Below, one piece after another: positions 17,125 through 26,703 of a DNA stretch of 47,337 nucleotides (the stretch's first letter is position 1; each line of letters begins with the position of its first letter). Below the pieces are notes generated by a model. The model was not told the origin of the DNA and ran no database searches. It worked only from the letters and a program-made list of their open reading frames with translations. The stretch is taken from assembly GCA_014238335.1 (NCBI GenBank), contig JABABI010000054.1:1-47337 (forward strand). The letters are read 5' to 3'. A program made the translations under genes and the position numbers. Source of the stretch: Fuerstiella sp. (GTDB lineage: Bacteria; Planctomycetota; Planctomycetia; Planctomycetales; Planctomycetaceae).

Positions 17125-18270
17125 TTATTCGATGTCCGACAGCAGGCTTTGCATATAACGAGACAGGTAACGATTGCTCAACTTTAAGCCAAACCTTTCT
17201 CTAAGGTTCCCGTCGCGGTGGCGAAAGTTGATCGCGGCCCACCATTCAAGCGTGAGCAGGCATTCGTACAGTCGCACCGTCGCCAGCGGTATCCGTGTAT
17301 TCAGAAAATAGCCGTTCAGGAATGCCGACTCCCAGCTTGCGAGCTGGCTGCGTTTAAACAGCACACCCTGGCTTCGGACCTGCGGGCCAGGAGCCTTGAT
17401 CGATATCAGCAGATAGGCAAGGTCTTCGTACAAAGGGGCTCGCCATCGACGCTGCGTGTCAAAAACCGTCACGCGGGAATCTGCCCGTACGAGAATATTG
17501 CGCGGAGCAAAATCGCCGTGAATAATCGCACACGGCAGCTTGACCGGGAGAATTCTCTGCGCGGATTCTGCAAGTCTCTGACTGATGTCATGGAAGAGTG
17601 ACCGATTCCCTGTTTGCTGGCTCAGACCTTCAGCAAAACGCTTCACCGAATCAACAAAACAACTGCGGTCTTCATGTCGCTGCTCGGTGTGCTCAAGCGT
17701 CGGCAGTTTATGAAATTCTCTCAGCCATGCTCCGGTGTTCTCGAACGCCTGATTCAGAGTTTCCTTGTTTCGAATGCGGTGGAAACGAGTCGAACGCTTC
17801 AGCAGCAACTTTAAATCAGGGTCGGGACATTTCTGCATGACGACAACGAACGGTGATTCAATGAGGTCGAATACTGATATCGCGCCAAACCGACAGTCTT
17901 TCAGCGATGAGTAGTGCTGTTGCAGCGACTTCAAAGCTCGATATTCACGCAGCCCATTACTCACGGGGCAGACGATCGGGAACAGACGCGGCCGTTCCCC
18001 AATCGTGGTACGGGCCGTCATTGTATCCTGCAATGAAAATGGGATCTTATAGATCACACGGAAAACTACAGAGGCATCCGCGACTTCGTATTGGAGCAAC
18101 TGGGAGTAACGCCTGACTACATGGTCAGTAAGTCGTACGGTTGTTGTGGACGTATCAAGATCCGGGAAGAAGCGGTTCACATGGGCGCGCAGGTGAGTCG
18201 CAAATCGATCTTCGCTCACGTCAAATTGTGCGATCGTCTGATCCACAGATTTGGGCTTGGCAATGGACAT
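17125..18270 (-). CDS. APH-fold small-molecule kinase
   Basis: This 381-residue protein shows the phosphotransferase catalytic loop HGDFAPRNIL (residues 251-260; Asp is the base) and the metal-binding Asp in VFDTQ (Asp271), typical of the APH/choline-kinase family. The C-terminal half carries a helical subdomain. In polysaccharide loci such kinases phosphorylate sugars or lipid-linked intermediates; resistance to a drug is not implied. A TTG at 18273 is in frame, but the ATG at 18270 is the likelier start. It follows the flippase stop codon (18276-18274) by only three bases, so translation is probably coupled. Confidence 0.8.
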   Translation of the reverse strand: MSIAKPKSVDQTIAQFDVSEDRFATHLRAHVNRFFPDLDTSTTTVRLTDHVVRRYSQLLQYEVADASVVFRVIYKIPFSLQDTMTARTTIGERPRLFPIVCPVSNGLREYRALKSLQQHYSSLKDCRFGAISVFDLIESPFVVVMQKCPDPDLKLLLKRSTRFHRIRNKETLNQAFENTGAWLREFHKLPTLEHTEQRHEDRSCFVDSVKRFAEGLSQQTGNRSLFHDISQRLAESAQRILPVKLPCAIIHGDFAPRNILVRADSRVTVFDTQRRWRAPLYEDLAYLLISIKAPGPQVRSQGVLFKRSQLASWESAFLNGYFLNTRIPLATVRLYECLLTLEWWAAINFRHRDGNLRERFGLKLSNRYLSRYMQSLLSDIE

Positions 18271-18273
18271 CAA

Positions 18274-19842
18274 TCAGGTCTCCGGCGCTTCCACGGGCTT
18301 GCTAAACGGGACAAAACGCATCACTTCCGGAAACGTGTTTGCAATGTCAAGCACGGGCAGAGCCGCAGTCAGCACAGCAAGTGACCCCACGACCGTTGTC
18401 AGTAGGTGGTTGATAATACTGTTGCCAATCTGTCCCGGCAGCAACCAGGCAACAACTGTCACCTGCAGCATCAGAAGGAACAACCGCAGGCAACCCCAGT
18501 CCAGTTCCCGAAGCAAACCCAGCCGATAGATCGTAATCTGGTTTCCGAGCGGGCGAATCAGCAGCACGGCGACGGTGGAGCCCGCAGCGCCAATCGCTCC
18601 CCAGGCCGAAACAAAGGTCAGATGCAGGACAATGGCGATGGCGATGGTCAGCGTGTCCGTCAGAAAGATGCGACCGACATAACCGTGGGCCTTCAGTATC
18701 TCGTTGTTAAAGCCAACGACTGAGCTCAGGTAGAATCCGGTGGCCAGCAGACTCATGACTCCGGCGGAATCGGCATAGTCGCTGCCGAATAGCGTGACCG
18801 TGACAAATTCCGACAGGCCGATGCAAATCAGAAACAGCGGAAACGTGGCCACGGCAATCCATGCCATTGTACGCCAGTAGACACGATCAATTGATGATAC
18901 GTCTCCACGTGCGAACATCCGGGAGATGGCAGGCGAAAACAAAAGTCGAAAACTGTCAGCGACAAAGGTGTTCAGCCGGGCGACAGGAAGGACGGCTCGA
19001 AACGCGGCAACACCCAGGGCTCCGTGGCAGAATTCCAGAATCACCGTAACCAGAGAGAGGCGAGCCATTACCAGCAGGTCCGTGGACATCAACGGTATGC
19101 TGAAACCGAATACCTGTCGTGCGGGGATCCGGATCGAATCGCGACGAAAATGCTGCAGCAGGCCGGCTTTCTTGAAAACAGACCACAGCACGATCACGGA
19201 ATAGCCCGTTCCAAGAAATCCGCCAATGACGTAGGACACCGCCAGCAGTCGGACATCGGAATGAGCGAAAATCAATGGCAGCACACAGGCCAGCTTGAGC
19301 AACGGCCCGACCAGGTGGCGTCGCACGAAAAGAGCCCTGGGATTGGCGAACGTGGCGAACATCTCTTCAAAAATTGAATCCAGCGCCTTCAGCGGCGCCA
19401 GCAGAATGAGAATGAGAAGGAGTGACAGTGACAGAGGATCGTGAACCAGAGTTGCCCCAATGAAGCCCTGTGCGCCAAGCACAACGACGACGAGACCGCT
19501 GCCGATGGCAGCGACGCAGCACAGCGAAAGCACGACCGTTCCCGCCATGCGGCCAAATTCTCGGCGTTCCTGAAACAGCGGTGCGAAACGGTTAAGTGTT
19601 CGTCCGAGGCCGAACAGCGCGAAACTGGCTCCCATGGAGACAATCGAAAGCCCGTACGCGAATGCTCCGTAGTCCGTCTTCAAAAGGAAACGGACGGTGA
19701 TCACCTGTACGACGAAGTTCAGCACAATTGCGATCACCCGACCGAACGTCAACAGCGACGAACCGCGAATCAGTTTTCGTGTGGCGTTGGTTGAATTTTC
19801 GACATCATTCTGAGCAGGCGTCTGTTCCGGCAGAGCGGTCAT
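18274..19842 (-). CDS. Wzx-like polysaccharide flippase
   Basis: This 522-residue polytopic protein has about 12-14 membrane segments. It begins near residue 25 with GSSLLTFGRVIAIVLNF, the usual opening of the polysaccharide-synthesis/MATE-like (MOP) superfamily, and has the mid-protein FSIPLMSTDLLVM region. It is expected to translocate undecaprenyl-linked repeat units across the inner membrane. Its ATG overlaps the stop of the O-antigen ligase gene (ATGA at 19842-19839), and its own stop nearly touches the APH kinase start, so the three are a tightly coupled block. Substrate specificity is unknown. Confidence 0.88.
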   Translation of the reverse strand: MTALPEQTPAQNDVENSTNATRKLIRGSSLLTFGRVIAIVLNFVVQVITVRFLLKTDYGAFAYGLSIVSMGASFALFGLGRTLNRFAPLFQERREFGRMAGTVVLSLCCVAAIGSGLVVVVLGAQGFIGATLVHDPLSLSLLLILILLAPLKALDSIFEEMFATFANPRALFVRRHLVGPLLKLACVLPLIFAHSDVRLLAVSYVIGGFLGTGYSVIVLWSVFKKAGLLQHFRRDSIRIPARQVFGFSIPLMSTDLLVMARLSLVTVILEFCHGALGVAAFRAVLPVARLNTFVADSFRLLFSPAISRMFARGDVSSIDRVYWRTMAWIAVATFPLFLICIGLSEFVTVTLFGSDYADSAGVMSLLATGFYLSSVVGFNNEILKAHGYVGRIFLTDTLTIAIAIVLHLTFVSAWGAIGAAGSTVAVLLIRPLGNQITIYRLGLLRELDWGCLRLFLLMLQVTVVAWLLPGQIGNSIINHLLTTVVGSLAVLTAALPVLDIANTFPEVMRFVPFSKPVEAPET

Positions 19843-21344
19843 GCGATGGCCTCCATCGATGCCCGCTCGGGCGTTGCGCGAGCTGACGTCTGAACCACAT
19901 AGTTGCAGGCGTCGGCCATCGCCAGCATCAGCCAGAAATAGCGAATGTAAGACATGTGCAGAAAGACACCCATGACCAGGTAGCCGGTCAATGCCAGCAG
20001 GAATCCGGAGACCGTCTGTTCGAGTTCGCGATTGCTGCCAATGCTTAGCTGTCTGGCGCGCAGCAACGTGTATATTGAGGTGGCTAACATGCCCAGAAAC
20101 AGGAGCAGACCGGGAAATCCAGTTTCTGCCGGAATCTCCAGATACATGCAGTGGGATTCCCGATCTCCTTCTAAGGCTCTGAGTCCGCCGACACGGCCGA
20201 ATTCACGTGTGTAGGTGCCGGAAAGATCGGGGCCAACACCGAGAATGGGATGATGAATCGCGATACGGCCGGCGGCCAGCATTTCCGTGGCCCGGCCACG
20301 CATGGCGCCATCCGGTTCTGCCTGACCGGCCGATGATGCGCCAAAGATGCCCAACGCAGACGGTACAGTCGCTAAGCGGGTTCGGTACTGCGGAACAGCC
20401 AGCAGCAGCAGAAGCCCGCCGGCAAACAAGGTCGCAATCTGCCGTTTTGAAATAAATCTCAGGCCAAGTCCGATCAGCAGCATCAGCGCGAACGCCAGTG
20501 CACCGCTGCGAGAAAATGTCAGGGCACACCCCATACCGCAAAAGACTGTGGCCCCCAATGCCAGCAGACGCAGTAGACGCGATCGTTCCGTCCAGAATCG
20601 TGATAGCGCAAGTGGAATCAGCATCAGCATGATCTGGGCATAGCGGTTCTTTTCGCCGATGGGGCCGGCCAGTCGACGCTGCTGAACGACGCCGTGTCCA
20701 TGTGCCACCTTGAACCCCCGACCACCGGATACTTGTCCGAATCCACCGAAGTCACTATCGAACGACCGCGCCGCCTGCTGGTACACCGAGACACTTCCCA
20801 TAAAGGCACCGGCGGCAACCAGCGTCCACACAGCCATTCTCAGCACCTGCGGACTACGGATGACGTTAGTCACAAGGAAATACATCAACAAACCTTCCAG
20901 CACGTTTCCCTTGACGCCGTCAAGGGATGTGTCGGGGTCGCCGGAGAACATTGCACAGATCAGCTGCCAGGCCAAGTATGCCACAATCCAGGGGAGAACG
21001 GGCGTCACAATGATGGGGCGTCGCCGCAGTACAATGTTGTAGAAAAGCGGGATAACGAGAGGTGCCGGAGCCAGGGCAGCGGCAATTGCGGGTACACCGT
21101 GAAAACGCACGGCGACAACTGCGGCGTTTGAATACACCACGAACAGAGCAAGAGGGACTGCGGATTCAGGTCGTACGAAGAGAAAAATCACGACTGGTAT
21201 GGTCAAAATTGCCGCGGCGGCGACGAACGGTTGCTGTTCGATCAGGGCCCCTGCGGCGATCAGGCCGGCGCACAGAAATGCCATACAAATCGCAAGGATA
21301 CGACCGTCGATCTGGGGTGATGAACTGTCCAACGACACTGACAT
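19839..21344 (-). CDS. O-antigen ligase / Wzy-type polymerase
   Basis: This 501-residue membrane protein has about 12 hydrophobic segments and the O-antigen ligase (Wzy_C/WaaL) pattern. After the fourth segments comes a periplasmic loop with RRLAGPIGEKNRYAQ (near residue 225), the TFSRSGALAFAL helix (about 278), and a large second loop with GRIAIHHPILGVGPD and a conserved His in ESHCMYLEIPAETGFPG. The family joins or polymerises lipid-linked glycans on the periplasmic side. It overlaps the flippase gene by four bases and starts nine bases after the GT2 stop. Ligase versus polymerase cannot be separated by eye. Confidence 0.87.
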   Translation of the reverse strand: MSVSLDSSSPQIDGRILAICMAFLCAGLIAAGALIEQQPFVAAAAILTIPVVIFLFVRPESAVPLALFVVYSNAAVVAVRFHGVPAIAAALAPAPLVIPLFYNIVLRRRPIIVTPVLPWIVAYLAWQLICAMFSGDPDTSLDGVKGNVLEGLLMYFLVTNVIRSPQVLRMAVWTLVAAGAFMGSVSVYQQAARSFDSDFGGFGQVSGGRGFKVAHGHGVVQQRRLAGPIGEKNRYAQIMLMLIPLALSRFWTERSRLLRLLALGATVFCGMGCALTFSRSGALAFALMLLIGLGLRFISKRQIATLFAGGLLLLLAVPQYRTRLATVPSALGIFGASSAGQAEPDGAMRGRATEMLAAGRIAIHHPILGVGPDLSGTYTREFGRVGGLRALEGDRESHCMYLEIPAETGFPGLLLFLGMLATSIYTLLRARQLSIGSNRELEQTVSGFLLALTGYLVMGVFLHMSYIRYFWLMLAMADACNYVVQTSARATPERASMEAIA

Positions 21345-21353
21345 TTGTTTGCC

Positions 21354-22532
21354 CTACGCCTCGGGCGCCAGAGACTGGCCCGACGATGCCGCGCGCTGTG
21401 GTTCCCACAGCACGACTCGTTTGCCTGTCAGTGAATTGAAGGTCGCAAACAGACAGGCGATGTTCACCATGCAGAAAAAGAAAGGAAGTGAAATTGGTTT
21501 CATCTGACCGAACTGTGTGCCGCTCAGTAAGTACCCGGCAAGTGCGGCGGCGGAAAAGACAATCTGACACGCGATGGCCACAAGATAGAATGGTGAAGAA
21601 GCGGCAAGCAAGCTGCTTGTGATCAGCAACACCAGCAGCGGGAACACCATCTGACGCCTGAGGACTTTGTGAGAAAACAGCTGTACAGAATAGAAGCCGT
21701 GACGCAATGGATTCAGCAGAGTCCGTTGTTGCAGTACCCCGCGAAGACCGCGGGTAATGATGCGCACCTTACGGCCGAATTCCACGCCACTGCTGGCCGC
21801 CACAGGTTCATAGGCGGCCGCATCCTGAGCGAATACCAGACGGTAGCCATCGACGATTACCTGAGTCGACGTGGCGAAGTCGTCTGTGACGCCTTCCGGC
21901 ACAGTGCGGAACAGGGTTCGTCGGATCGCATAGATGGCCCCGGTCGCCGAAGTCACATTGCCGGCACAGCTCTGCCAGATTTTCATGCGTCGGTCGAAAT
22001 TCCAATAGCTTCGCTCCCCTGCATCCGCGGCAGAATCGCTGCCCTTTTTTGAATACCTCTGGTCCCCGGCAACTCCTCCAACAGAATCATCCGCAAACGG
22101 ACTCACTAATGATCGCAGAGCGTCCTTGCCGAACATGCTGTTGGCGTCAGAGAACACCAGGATGTCGCCATTGCAGTGATTGATGCCCGTGTTCAGTGCA
22201 GCCGCTTTTCCACCGCGTGGCAGGTCCAGTGCAATAACTCGCGGATCCTCGAACGTGCGAATGATATCCGCCGTGCGATCCGTGGAGCCATCCGATGCGA
22301 CCACGATTTGTAGTTGGTCTTTCGGGTAGTCCAGTTCCAGCAAATTGCGAACTTTTTCACCGATACTGTCTTCTTCGTTGTGAGCCGCTATCAGAACGCT
22401 GACCGTTGGCGTGATGTCACCTGTCCTGTGGGGCCGTGAACAGAAGACACTTCGCAGCCACGACACGAACGGAAAACCGATGTACGTGTACAGAATAACA
22501 GCGACGGACGCCCAAAACAGAATCTCTCTCAT
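21354..22532 (-). CDS. Membrane glycosyltransferase family 2
   Basis: This 392-residue protein has an N-terminal membrane helix, a GT2 catalytic domain and three C-terminal membrane helices, as in processive or semi-processive GT2 enzymes. Visible motifs are PTVSVLIAAHNEEDSI, VVASDGSTDRT (nucleotide-binding Asp), FSDANSMF (DxD-like) and GVTDDFATS (catalytic TDD). The classical QxxRW motif is replaced by a looser LRGVLQQRTLL segment. It transfers a sugar from an NDP-sugar, probably to a lipid-linked intermediate. Its ATG overlaps the stop of the GT4 gene (22532-22529), so the pair is translationally coupled. Confidence 0.87.
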   Translation of the reverse strand: MREILFWASVAVILYTYIGFPFVSWLRSVFCSRPHRTGDITPTVSVLIAAHNEEDSIGEKVRNLLELDYPKDQLQIVVASDGSTDRTADIIRTFEDPRVIALDLPRGGKAAALNTGINHCNGDILVFSDANSMFGKDALRSLVSPFADDSVGGVAGDQRYSKKGSDSAADAGERSYWNFDRRMKIWQSCAGNVTSATGAIYAIRRTLFRTVPEGVTDDFATSTQVIVDGYRLVFAQDAAAYEPVAASSGVEFGRKVRIITRGLRGVLQQRTLLNPLRHGFYSVQLFSHKVLRRQMVFPLLVLLITSSLLAASSPFYLVAIACQIVFSAAALAGYLLSGTQFGQMKPISLPFFFCMVNIACLFATFNSLTGKRVVLWEPQRAASSGQSLAPEA

Positions 22533-23875
22533 GTCCGAGCCTCTCGTGTCTGAGCGTCACCCTCAGCAGAAACAGGATTACTGGCGGTATAGCCGTCACC
22601 GCAAATCTGCTGTATGACAAGTTTGACACCGTTCTCCAGGTTGAAACTGTTCTGGATCGTTTTTCTTCCGCCTTCCGCCAGCTGTGTTCGAAACGCCGGC
22701 GCAGTGCTAAGACGTTGAATCGCGTCGGCGATACCGTCCGCGTCTCCCGGCTCTGTCAGAAGCCCGGAGATTTCGTGTTCCACAAGTTCGGGAATTCCGG
22801 AAAGGCGGCTGGCGATGACAGGCACGCCCGCGGCCATAGCCTCCATTAGCACAACAGGGATGCCCTCTCGACGTCCGTCTGCTGTCGGCACACTGGGAGC
22901 CACCAGCATGTCAGCTGTCTGCAGCATTCGGATGATTTGATGTCGATCGCGTTGACCTTCAAAAATAACGGTGTCCGTCAAGCCGGCTGCCGCAGCCTGT
23001 TGTTCCAGAATCTTCCGGTCAGGGCCGTCGCCGACCAGATGCAGTGTCAAAGCGACGCCGCAGGCTTTCGCCTTTTGCGCCGCTTCAATCAAATAGCTCT
23101 GGCCCTTCACTTCGTGCAGTGTGCCGATACAGAACACCTTTAAAGGTGCAGAGGCGGCACCTTCACTTTGTCGACGCTGATCAAATCCGAAGTCATCAGG
23201 GTTGACTCCGCAGTGGATCACCCGCACTTTGTCGCCATACTGGTCGCCCACCTTGTTCAGTATGATGCGGCGATTGTATTCTGAGATCGCCACAACGAAT
23301 TCTGCGTCGTGGACCTTTTCCGTCAGCATGTGCTGATCGCGATGCAGGTCCGATCCATGAGCGACAAAGCTGTACGGAATTCCTGAAAACTGGTGAATGA
23401 TCCACGCAGCGGCGGCGGGGTGACTGGCGAAGTGAGCATGGATGTGGTCGATCCGTTCCTGCTGCATGCGGCGAGCCATGGACACGCACATAGGAAATGC
23501 GGCCAGCGCTCCGAACAAAAATCGCCGACAACCCAAATTGGCACGTACCAGTGTGCTGAGTGTTCGCAGCCACAGGCCCGGCTGTTTCAGAAGACTACTG
23601 AGATTGTCCAGAACAGTTTCGCAGGACAGCAGCGGAAGAAAATGGGCGCGCCTGACGTAGGCAGCTGCCTCGGGGTGCATCTTCGCTGTCTTTTCCCTGC
23701 GCAGAGGAAAAACTTCAATGCACACGCCTTCCTTCTCAGCGGCCAGCATTTCATAAAGGATGAAGGTTTCTGTGATCTTCGGAAATCTCGACATCATGTA
23801 CGCCACACGCGGCGCCGCACAGACGGTGTCAGGCTGCGTGCTGCTGGATTGTGATCGTTGAACGGCGATGATCAC
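22529..23875 (-). CDS. Glycosyltransferase family 4
   Basis: This 448-residue soluble GT-B enzyme has an N-terminal acceptor domain (IDHIHAHFASHPAAA near residue 138, typical of colanic-acid type GT4 proteins). The C-terminal GT1-type domain contains FCIGTLHEVKGQSYLIEA (Lys of the donor site), LHLVGDGPDR, and the EGIPVVLMEAMAAGVPV E-x7-E motif near residue 357. The start is a GTG at 23875 with AGGA nine bases upstream. It lies 24 bp from the chain-length gene and overlaps the GT2 gene. It is expected to extend the repeat unit on the cytoplasmic face; the sugar is unknown. Confidence 0.87.
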   Translation of the reverse strand: MIIAVQRSQSSSTQPDTVCAAPRVAYMMSRFPKITETFILYEMLAAEKEGVCIEVFPLRREKTAKMHPEAAAYVRRAHFLPLLSCETVLDNLSSLLKQPGLWLRTLSTLVRANLGCRRFLFGALAAFPMCVSMARRMQQERIDHIHAHFASHPAAAAWIIHQFSGIPYSFVAHGSDLHRDQHMLTEKVHDAEFVVAISEYNRRIILNKVGDQYGDKVRVIHCGVNPDDFGFDQRRQSEGAASAPLKVFCIGTLHEVKGQSYLIEAAQKAKACGVALTLHLVGDGPDRKILEQQAAAAGLTDTVIFEGQRDRHQIIRMLQTADMLVAPSVPTADGRREGIPVVLMEAMAAGVPVIASRLSGIPELVEHEISGLLTEPGDADGIADAIQRLSTAPAFRTQLAEGGRKTIQNSFNLENGVKLVIQQICGDGYTASNPVSAEGDAQTREART

Positions 23876-23899
23876 CGGTGGTATTCCTCGGTAAGTGGA

Positions 23900-25309
23900 T
23901 TAGTGCGATGGTGCCACGGACACAGTCTTGGAACTACCCATCAGAGATTTGAGCTGCGGCAGCATGGCCAGCCATGAGACGCCGAACATGAGCCCCAGTA
24001 ATCCGGCCAGTCCCATTACGATCAGAGGATTCGCGGCAAATGCCCGCTGAGCGGGAGTCGGTGGTTCAAGGACCGAGACCGAAATTTCCGCGCGGCCATT
24101 GGCCATGGCCTGGTCGACCAGCTGCCACTGCGTCAGCTGAGCATGAACGGTTTCATACGACTTTTGAGCTCTCTCGATTTCATCCAGTTTCTGAGACTCC
24201 TTCAGCCTCATAACGTTCGTTTCATTCGTGCTGAGAAGGTATGAGTCATACCGGGCCTGCAGGGCTTCTTCCTGCGTATGCGTGCTCTCAAGCGCTCTCT
24301 GAACGGACACCAAAGCTGTCTGTGCAAGGCGTGTCAGTTCCTGATCGTACCGTGTGACAAGTACTTCGGCGGCCATCAGTTCCGGATGTTGCGGGCCGAG
24401 GCTGACTCTCAGCTCTGATGCCAGCGACACCGCCTGGCGCATACGTTCTATGGCGTCCGCTGGATTTGGAACGTCGCTCCAGACCTCACTGCTTAAGGCA
24501 GACAGTTCACTCAAGACGGCATTGCGTTCGCTGAAGAGATCGCTGCCGACAGTGCGAGCGGTCTCGCTGGTTATGGCCGTCGCGTCGGAAGTTAACGGAA
24601 GATCCAGACCGGACTGCAACCGATCTGCGGCACGCTGAAGCAATAATCGGTGACTTTGCGTGGTCGCCAGTGATTCTTCCAGACCAGCCAGAATCCGCGA
24701 GGACGTTATGGAATCGGCACCGGCGCTGCCTGCGTGTTCCTGCTTCAACGTCTGATATTCTCCATCTAACGTCGCAAGTTCAGCCTGCAGCTCGCGGTCC
24801 CGGGCAGTCAGCAGGTCCAACATCTCTTTGTGCTGCTGCTGCTCGGTTTCCGCCAAATACTCTCGATATCCCGCAACCAGGGCATTTACAAAGTCCGACG
24901 CCCGTTGACCTGTGGAGTCTGTGTACTGCAACTGAAGAATATTTGTTCCGGCCAGTGGGTCGATCTTCAGGTTTGCGGCGATCTTAATGACGTAATTCGC
25001 CAAATCGGCTTCGGACACTTCCGTGTCTGTTCGGCGTACGGCACTGGCAATCACGGAGGGACTGCGGATGATCTCAGCCTGAGTCGGCAGAAATTCTCTG
25101 TCGCGTGGCGACGGGGTTTTTCCGTCAATGTCGACCGAACGCGGCTCCAAAATCAGTTTCGCGCCGACCTGCTGCTGCGGCTGGATGGTCATCGAGAACG
25201 CTGCGCCGATCAGGATGGCAGCAGCGGTAGTGATCAGGATCGTGCGCCATCCGCGCACCAGGCTTTTGGTATCGATCGCCGGGATCTCGGACGAGTTTTC
25301 GTTCATCAT
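23900..25309 (-). CDS. Wzz/GNVR-type chain-length (co-polymerase) protein
   Basis: This protein of about 469 residues has two membrane helices, one at residues 25-45 (ILITTAAAILIGAAF) and one near the C-terminus (NPLIVMGLAGLLGLMFGV). They bracket a long periplasmic coiled-coil region, the arrangement of Wzz/GumC proteins. The PTPAQRAFAANP motif before the second helix is the usual Pro-rich signature. There is no Walker A/B or Tyr-cluster C-terminal kinase domain, and none is encoded elsewhere in the window. The ATG at 25309 is preceded by GGA at good spacing. It leads the leftward operon and should control polymer length with the ligase/polymerase and the Wza-like exporter. Confidence 0.88.
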   Translation of the reverse strand: MMNENSSEIPAIDTKSLVRGWRTILITTAAAILIGAAFSMTIQPQQQVGAKLILEPRSVDIDGKTPSPRDREFLPTQAEIIRSPSVIASAVRRTDTEVSEADLANYVIKIAANLKIDPLAGTNILQLQYTDSTGQRASDFVNALVAGYREYLAETEQQQHKEMLDLLTARDRELQAELATLDGEYQTLKQEHAGSAGADSITSSRILAGLEESLATTQSHRLLLQRAADRLQSGLDLPLTSDATAITSETARTVGSDLFSERNAVLSELSALSSEVWSDVPNPADAIERMRQAVSLASELRVSLGPQHPELMAAEVLVTRYDQELTRLAQTALVSVQRALESTHTQEEALQARYDSYLLSTNETNVMRLKESQKLDEIERAQKSYETVHAQLTQWQLVDQAMANGRAEISVSVLEPPTPAQRAFAANPLIVMGLAGLLGLMFGVSWLAMLPQLKSLMGSSKTVSVAPSH

Positions 25310-25339
25310 TTCATTTCCGGATGCGTGCGTGCGTATCAC

Positions 25340-25924
25340 TGCGACGTGTTGCCCATTCAGGACGTAGACCGAACGCCCCTGACGTTGCGTTGTGGAAACC
25401 TAGCCCGCCGCAAGATCACTGAGATCAGAATGGGCCCAATTCCCGCGGCCGGAGATGTGCGTTAGCCAACCGGAGTTATATGATCCGCGTAATCCGCACA
25501 AATGCACCCTTTGCGCAAAACGGCCAGGCGTTGCAACAAATCAACGAATCGACACAAAGGGCACCAGGGACTGCGTCAAGGGTCAGGTATTCGTCTACAC
25601 ACCAAGAAACTTTCTGGCTACGTAATCCCGCGAGGTAGCATTGCATTTGATCGTTTCTCGTCCTCATGGTTTTCTCATCGTTGCACTAAGACAACGTATT
25701 GATGCCTGGTGGCTTCAACCGAGGAGTTGGCGCTGGGGCCCGCTTGTCCAAGTGCAGGATTTCTGAACACAACGTCGTGCAAACGTACTGTAAAGCACCC
25801 TTGCCGCGGTTGGTGATGGTGCTGCAGCACCATCAAAGCGGGTTGATTCCTCAGAACGGGCATGGGGATTGCTCTATAGCTCATCCGTTCAAAACACCAG
25901 AGTTACACACGGAATACACAAGCT
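25340..25924. promoter_or_regulatory. Divergent control region of the polysaccharide locus
   Basis: This 585-bp region separates the leftward assembly operon from the rightward sugar-transferase operon. It contains no convincing gene. Its clearest feature is the 22-bp perfect palindrome at 25814-25835 (separate entry), about 90 bp before the sugar transferase start. I could not assign promoter boxes. Confidence 0.6.
25814..25835. promoter_or_regulatory. 22-bp perfect palindrome, candidate operator
   Basis: The sequence is TGATGGTGCTG followed by its exact reverse complement, with no spacer. It sits in the divergent region between the two polysaccharide operons. There is no T tract, so a terminator is unlikely. 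A dimeric regulator site is the natural hypothesis; no regulator gene is in the window. Confidence 0.45.
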
Positions 25925-26614
25925 ATGACAGGCGTTGTATCACCCATACAGAAGACGACGGGCTATCGATCTCCGTGGACGCGACGTACGAATACTGCGA
26001 GCTTGGCGCCAGGGCGTCTCTATTTCGTCTGTAAACGTTTCCTGGATCTGTCGCTCAGCCTGTTGCTGCTGCCGTTCATTCTTCCCGCCATAGCTGTGTC
26101 CGGCGTTGTCCTGTGGCTCGAAAATCCTGGTCCAATCTTCTTTGTCCAGCGACGAACAGGCCGCGGAGGATATCGGTTTCGTATGTACAAGCTCCGGACG
26201 ATGGTCGCGAATGCTGAGGAAATGAAACACGCGTATAGAGATCTGAATGAGCTCACGTGGCCGGATTTCAAGATTAGTGACGATCCCCGAATCACTCGGG
26301 TCGGCCGCATTTTGAGAAAAACCAGTCTGGATGAACTACCACAAATATTCAATGTAATTATGGGTGACATGAGCCTTGTCGGGCCGCGACCGACGTCCTT
26401 CAGTGCCGACACCTACAGCCTGTGGCATACGGAACGGCTTGAGGTTCAGCCTGGTATTACCGGGTTGTGGCAGGTCAGTGGGCGCAGCGACGTGGATTTT
26501 GACGATCGGTTACGGCTTGATATCGAGTACATCAAGAAACGCAGTCTTTGCTTTGACCTGACACTTCTGTGTCGAACGATCGCGGCGGTTGTCACGCCGA
26601 AGGGTGCCTATTAG
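25925..26614 (+). CDS. Initiating sugar transferase (WbaP/EpsL-type, PF02397)
   Basis: This 229-residue protein has a short N-terminal tail, one membrane helix (FLDLSLSLLLLPFILPAIAV, residues about 39-60) and the cytosolic bacterial sugar-transferase domain. Motifs seen are RRTGRGGYRFRMYKLRTM, RKTSLDELPQ, GDMSLVGPRP and QPGITGLWQVSGRSD, all at expected spacing. It transfers a sugar-1-phosphate to undecaprenyl phosphate, starting each repeat unit. The lack of additional N-terminal helices places it with the short, EpsL/PglC-like monotopic enzymes. It is the first rightward gene after the divergent control region. There is a GGA about 11 bases before the ATG. Confidence 0.93.
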   Translation: MTGVVSPIQKTTGYRSPWTRRTNTASLAPGRLYFVCKRFLDLSLSLLLLPFILPAIAVSGVVLWLENPGPIFFVQRRTGRGGYRFRMYKLRTMVANAEEMKHAYRDLNELTWPDFKISDDPRITRVGRILRKTSLDELPQIFNVIMGDMSLVGPRPTSFSADTYSLWHTERLEVQPGITGLWQVSGRSDVDFDDRLRLDIEYIKKRSLCFDLTLLCRTIAAVVTPKGAY

Positions 26615-26703
26615 TCAATGGCAGGTTGCAGGAATAACTTTTTTCCTGTCGCCGACGCAACTACTCGCAAATTACGCAATTACGGTTTGTAAAGAATGGC
26701 AAC

